Shown: in pieces, positions 26,601-28,945 of the stretch
Position numbering within the stretch: position 1 is the first letter of the stretch
Layout: the number at the start of each line of letters is the position of its first letter
DNA from: a virus
IMG/VR virus record: IMGVR_UViG_3300017751_000146
Span: 1-28,945 of that record
DNA: 28,945 bases
Strand: one strand, 5' to 3'
Made by a program: the position numbers and the translations under genes
The notes under the pieces: generated by a model
What the model saw: only the letters and a program-made list of their open reading frames with translations
Told to the model about the DNA's origin: nothing
The model's database searches: none

Positions 26601-27835
26601 GTGCTATTATGTTTTTTAACACTAGATCAGCTATACTACAAACATTATCAACATTTAACTTTATAAATTGGGGCGATAACAACCCTATCAAAGCTGCTAA
26701 AGCATATGCTAATCAAAAGCAGTTTTGGAAAGACTTTGTAATGATATTTAACTCTGACTTTCTTAAACAAAGAAGAGGTGGTTTAAAACTTGATGTAAAC
26801 GAAGCTGCTTTAGCAAAAGCAATAAACCAAGGTGGTCAAAGTAAAGTAAAAGCTGCTTTAGCTTATTTGTTAAGAATAGGATTTTTACCTACTCAAATGG
26901 CTGATAGTTTTGCTATTGCTGCTGGTGGTGCTGCGTTTTACAGAAACAGAGTAGATACGTACTTAAGTCAAGGTATGTCAAAGGCAGATGCTGAAGCAAA
27001 AGCTTTTCAAGATATGCAAGACGCTTCTGAACCAGTTCAGCAGTCTTCTGATCCATCACTTATATCACCACAACAAGCTAGTATATTAGGTAGAATGCTT
27101 TTAGCTTTTCAAAATGTAACAATGCAATACACCAGACGTATGAAAAAAGCTGTTATTGATTTGGCTAAAGGTAGAGGTGATTTTAAAACAAATGTATCTC
27201 GTATAGTTTACTATGGCGCTGTACAAAATTTAGTGTTTAACGCATTGCAATCAGCATTGTTTGCTTTAGCTTTTGATGATGAAGAAGATGAAGTAAAAAT
27301 TAGAAGAAGAGATAGAGTTGCAAATGGTATGGTAGATTCTATTTTAAGAGGTTTAGGTATACCAGGCGCTGTGTTTGCTACAGGTAAAAATGCTATATTA
27401 GAATACGCAAAGCAAAATAAAAAAGGTTGGAACTCTAATCAAACATACACACTGCTACAGCTATTAAACATTTCACCGCCAATAGGTAGTAAGGCTAGAA
27501 AAATATACTCATCTTTTCAAACAGAAAAATTTAACAGTAAAGTTATACCTGAGATGTCACTTTGGAATTTAAGTAACCCAAGGTATCAGTCAATAGGTAA
27601 TGTTGTTGAAGGTATTTTTAACGTACCTATGGGTAGAACAATTAATAAAATAAACAACATTAAGCAAGCTTTAGATTCTGAAAATGATACTTGGCAAAGA
27701 ATAGCTTTAATGTTAGGTTGGAACACTTGGGATCTTGGCGTTAAAGACAAAGAGATACAGAGAATAAAAGATGAAGTAAAAGGAAACAAAAAAACTAACA
27801 AAAGTAAAAAATCGTTTAGTAAAAAACAATTTTAA
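20699..27835 (+). CDS. Giant injected polyvalent protein: metallopeptidase-like and HAD phosphatase domains
   Basis: At 2378 residues this gene takes a quarter of the window. In order: a helical N-terminus with two Gly-rich hydrophobic patches (about 158-175 and 291-306, GIVGGLVGGVMAGAG); an HExxH site at H536-E537-V-L-H540 with a candidate third zinc ligand at E602; a Lys/Glu-rich coil (about 780-870); conserved-looking helical blocks (about 870-970); a HAD domain at about 1518-1672 with all four motifs (D1523-F-D1525-E-T1527, T1601, K1638, D1657-D1658); and from about 1700 a C-terminal region with QQSSDPSLISPQQASILGRM and a hydrophobic helix (2175-2192), resembling large polyvalent-protein-associated domains (LPD38-like). 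The family is known to be carried in virions and delivered into hosts. HAD substrates may be nucleic acid ends or phosphoproteins; this is not established. Confidence 0.8.
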   Translation: MAQYKDADGVAYEESDIRGWALRRGISFEEYLDVKGLTYDKMDYDDADFSDKLTSIGASTALGFVSFAEGLSDLKDGLIYTMSTAGDDLNAKQKEIAMKAVKDNYGGDPFEKYMEKLEKSKLEFDEQSITETFKEGDYFEGGFRAVEAGLQSMPSIIAAGFGVPGLIGLAASTAGSKYEEEFELTPEENAGTLLFNAAGSGVIEATFELATRGLLKRSGLVAGLGGNANMKLAEEIVRGGAASIVKNIGSGMASEAASEAATELTSTMWDQVTLGKKIDWERKIYEIADAGIVGGLVGGVMAGAGEVNKKSRASQEMAYGILQDNQTGKQLAEKQEQLAALILDQKGTRPKPKSEDPDGEFELIEDKINEVLYEMGNLKQRSIQGLRNLNKDEFDVYFKNIKKARPLKKILESDKSAVIKDSVQKEYDALMEENLGMLQQASDRKLDQNLSEAESRASQRNGEVRVFESQDEYIEAVSGVSAKKVLNKETGKEEYSQAFKEAAREHRYSDGKIVDGVSFINKQTAKNLGSVSVGSHEVLHSIMDKYVRNEDGTTKDDAIELIDDMLSDMSKGDRAILQSRIDKNYRYNKDGSEKNKNEYYDEYLNVLHDAIVKKQITYNKNFDAIGGRFNKIFKKFGYGAIDLSSGKGLFNLIRTYTKAIETGESTSELDAIIEESKGFAITGEESGRKSVDLGSEDDGIPLNEKIDPLTNNAKTKEEFQAGGIRGAFAKVYQGIVDGSFDRLFGSVSEPQKEIQRESLADRLINYDPAKSPSLFAWMEGNKRKGKQGNVEFAAKDAKKKLAKDKEKKTTSLDARKRSKDGEVKQDVEDVSADPEQQLIAKEKREQQEKIIKAKQKKFEASLGISTDLQNKIKDVVTKVFGGKLPPVTSPKYRQALKEEFVNEIGKKIEEIFGVEANYDNFIENYFEDVIFPNLSNARLIQIERLLPKGEKIFVSKRRITKVKEVRKLQEQGLIDKKVKPASGPNLVQKMKLNMNKVKDFFNPPEINPKTGKKSGLRGTRKRALAEAIAEELAFNQVQEVLNSEDVLNKVEQLNELFEYDKVDNYKAEVVRQMERGGRNSNSLNDFMKVQDVSPEALMKLLSEKAIILENENNELYNVLKNDAEEKYGGEQEYIDNQGFLSRLAENIDNPAVQKFLKDKDYMLRKVVNGKKVYNEEGAVDHVDNYNIPLLGFMPAWMGQRDLRMQKNKKGKHMFLHRAAKMDSSRGAFGGLLALRKQNMGRWKNALLTKMGLNKGMSKQTKRLWAEFRKVEGDLELMESSMNEPGGVLRRVKEVQKMNKTAKEKAEILRKEFNPKALAAAQALFKAYNSSIQDWVNTQVSSGKMTREEAIGYVIRDKQMNTNFNKGERALAALTSVYLVDGPQKVSKQKGEHMVDSATVSAATVVSIYNNTFLQDADNILKGFEQALLPKEVADRLDKLGGRNSPLGNFRFLMDPVIGKSVYDLASGRTMYDVMIDQHGRDLANAVKNVHDFSRASNSLNKIYKAEQFQLDPSSPVRGMSVFDFDETAGISDNFITATKNGIVKTIDSADWPLVGDAMVKDGWSMDFTDFNKVTNGRPGPLMQKLKNQIKKYGAENVFILTARAKESAPAIHAYLKSEGINLPIENITGLGQSSGEAKADWFVDKLAEGYNDIYFVDDAMPNVKAVDDLLSQFDIKSKVVQARARNSNSLYDQVNEMLEINEGIGRNVVVDEASAKVEGAKKGKGIGARFFNVPGANDFMGLMYTIANAKGKLGESQIAFFENNLYRPYRQGVDRINRLKQGVSNNYKALLKSIPGAASLLKETVPGTSFTYDTAVRVYLYNKAGYEVPGMSSENVQKLVEAVEANNDLLTLASGVNAIVGNSDGNYMQPDNDWLGSTILSDLDALTNDVGRKQHIQEFIENRKKMFGDWKNGKLDGPLMKKLEALYGPDYVDALNDVLWRMENGNARPAGTSKQVNQWLNWLQGSIGAIMFFNTRSAILQTLSTFNFINWGDNNPIKAAKAYANQKQFWKDFVMIFNSDFLKQRRGGLKLDVNEAALAKAINQGGQSKVKAALAYLLRIGFLPTQMADSFAIAAGGAAFYRNRVDTYLSQGMSKADAEAKAFQDMQDASEPVQQSSDPSLISPQQASILGRMLLAFQNVTMQYTRRMKKAVIDLAKGRGDFKTNVSRIVYYGAVQNLVFNALQSALFALAFDDEEDEVKIRRRDRVANGMVDSILRGLGIPGAVFATGKNAILEYAKQNKKGWNSNQTYTLLQLLNISPPIGSKARKIYSSFQTEKFNSKVIPEMSLWNLSNPRYQSIGNVVEGIFNVPMGRTINKINNIKQALDSENDTWQRIALMLGWNTWDLGVKDKEIQRIKDEVKGNKKTNKSKKSFSKKQF

Positions 27836-28915
27836 ATGAAAAAACTAATAATAATACTATTAACAACTTTAATTGCATGTGCTGCGCCAAAAGAGTGTTG
27901 CTCACAAAACTTTAAAAAGTATTTTAAATTTGCTACGTTTTATGCTGCGGCTAACGGTGGTAATTCAGTTTCAGATGTAGATGTATTTTCTGTAACCAAT
28001 GGTTTAGAAACTGTAACGGTAGAAACACCATATGATTACAACTTAGCTTTAGGTATACGTAAAATAGCTAGGTTTGGTTATGAAAACAGAGCTAGTACAT
28101 TTTATGATGGTACAGAGGAGTCATGGTCAGACGGTGCTAGTATTGGTAAAGTACGTGGTTTAGAATTTTTATTTGAAGTAGATTACAAAAGACAACAAGG
28201 TAACGAATATTTAGACCAGCATCACTTTATAAGATTTGTTGGCGATGATGGTTGTGGTGAAAAATTTTGTTTAAAACATTTCATACTAAAAGGTGAATAC
28301 TTAGAAGATGGTTTTGCTGATATTAAATATGTTGAAACGTCAGAAAGATATAGATATAAAGTTAATGACAAATTGTCCTTTAATGCTGGGCTTGCTCAAA
28401 GGTTATCCGAACCGTACGGATATGACCCCTTGGCAGAGTGGATGCTAAGCAATGGCAATATACATTACACTTATCTAGCACTACAAGAAGGCTACAATGT
28501 CGATGTAGCTGCTAGTGAGTATTTTTCTCCAGATGGAGAACTCGTTGCTACAAGCAAAGAGGTTTGGGAAGAGGTTGTTATACCTACAATGTTAGCTGAT
28601 TATACTGAAAGAAAACGTAATGAATTAAACCAAATAATACAACACTCTGTTGTTCTAGGTTTTGATTACTATCATTATACAAAATCATTTTGGTCGCATG
28701 CTTGGGCTAACTTAATGCCTTGGCATTATAATGATAGCGGTGAGTTTTCTTATCACACTTATAATGGTGGTCAATGGTTAGATTACAATGGTGGTTTAAT
28801 ACTTGGTTACAAGATGAATAAATCTTTAGGTGCATTTGTAGAGGGTAAATATAACAAATACTGGAATCGTGAGTGGTATGACTTTAAATTTGGAGTAAAC
28901 TACGTAATCTTTTAA
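27836..28915 (+). CDS. Secreted outer-membrane beta-barrel-like protein or lipoprotein
   Basis: The 359-residue product starts with a signal peptide: two Lys, a hydrophobic run (LIIILLTTLIA), then either a lipobox L12-I-A-C15 or a type I cut after SQ at 23-24, the Bacteroidetes-favoured ending. The mature protein shows alternating polar and aromatic strands, most clearly at the C-terminus (GGLILGYKMNKSLGAFVEGK, then YDFKFGVNYVIF). It ends in Phe, the usual signal for the BAM barrel-insertion machinery. Residues about 190-270 are helical and may form a loop or plug. It starts immediately after the giant gene (TAA directly followed by ATG), so it is translationally coupled. It could alter the host surface (for example superinfection exclusion), or be a virion protein. 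The envelope location is well supported; the role is open. Confidence 0.72.
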   Translation: MKKLIIILLTTLIACAAPKECCSQNFKKYFKFATFYAAANGGNSVSDVDVFSVTNGLETVTVETPYDYNLALGIRKIARFGYENRASTFYDGTEESWSDGASIGKVRGLEFLFEVDYKRQQGNEYLDQHHFIRFVGDDGCGEKFCLKHFILKGEYLEDGFADIKYVETSERYRYKVNDKLSFNAGLAQRLSEPYGYDPLAEWMLSNGNIHYTYLALQEGYNVDVAASEYFSPDGELVATSKEVWEEVVIPTMLADYTERKRNELNQIIQHSVVLGFDYYHYTKSFWSHAWANLMPWHYNDSGEFSYHTYNGGQWLDYNGGLILGYKMNKSLGAFVEGKYNKYWNREWYDFKFGVNYVIF

Positions 28916-28933
28916 CTATAACAAATTTACAAA

Positions 28934-28945
28934 ATGGCGAAAGAA
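28934..28945 (+). CDS. Start of a further gene (truncated by the window end)
   Basis: An ATG followed by codons for Ala-Lys-Glu lies 18 bases after the previous stop codon, preceded by the A/T-rich leader typical of the genes here (ATTTACAAA). Only four codons are visible, so nothing can be said of the product. The start is supported only by its leader and by the tight spacing of the operon. Confidence 0.4.

Overview
The window is a 28.9 kb, AT-rich stretch of a tailed double-stranded DNA phage. It holds the packaging, head, tail and injected-protein genes, all on the + strand and almost without gaps: most gene junctions are 0 to 40 bases, and there is no non-coding stretch over 100 bases. 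No integrase, repressor, tRNA, CRISPR array or insertion sequence is visible. The phage probably infects a marine or aquatic member of the Bacteroidetes (flavobacteria-like). Start codons are preceded by A/T-rich leaders with no Shine-Dalgarno sequence. Two adjacent tail genes carry the GCTDP...NYDP...DGSC cysteine repeat typical of Bacteroidetes secreted proteins. The secreted protein at the end has a Bacteroidetes-like signal peptide. Gene order and the wording of the capsid, connector and large tail proteins recall the podovirus-type modules of crAss-like (Crassvirales) and related marine phages. That assignment comes from memory of the families and has not been checked by a search.

Layout. 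Bases 2-1021: C-terminal half of the large terminase, with a complete nuclease triad. 1024-3432: portal with a long coiled-coil tail. 3461-4639: acidic, probable scaffold. 4661-6154: major capsid protein, followed by a strong UUCG hairpin terminator. 6228-7046: conserved-looking morphogenesis protein of unknown role, followed by a GC-rich hairpin that can fold in two exclusive ways. 7102-9222: two head-tail connector (ring or adaptor) proteins. 9226-14808: an 1860-residue tail stabilisation or muzzle-type protein ending in polyproline and GCTDP repeats. 14820-17915: three smaller beta-rich tail proteins, the first a candidate receptor-binding protein carrying the same repeat. 17953-27835: three probable internal or ejected virion proteins, ending with a 2378-residue protein that combines an HExxH metallopeptidase-like motif, a complete HAD phosphatase motif set and a C-terminal region like the large polyvalent protein domains. 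27836-28915: a secreted, probably outer-membrane beta-barrel protein. A further gene starts at 28934.

How the genes fit together. Terminase and portal package DNA into a shell built on the scaffold from the capsid protein. The two connectors close the portal, the 1860-residue protein forms the tail hub or muzzle, and the following genes form the receptor-facing parts. The internal proteins are probably stored in the head and injected with the DNA. The barrel protein most likely acts in the infected cell envelope. The most interesting parts are the giant injected protein with its repeated RxSNSL linkers, the host-type repeats on the tail, and the phage-encoded outer-membrane protein.
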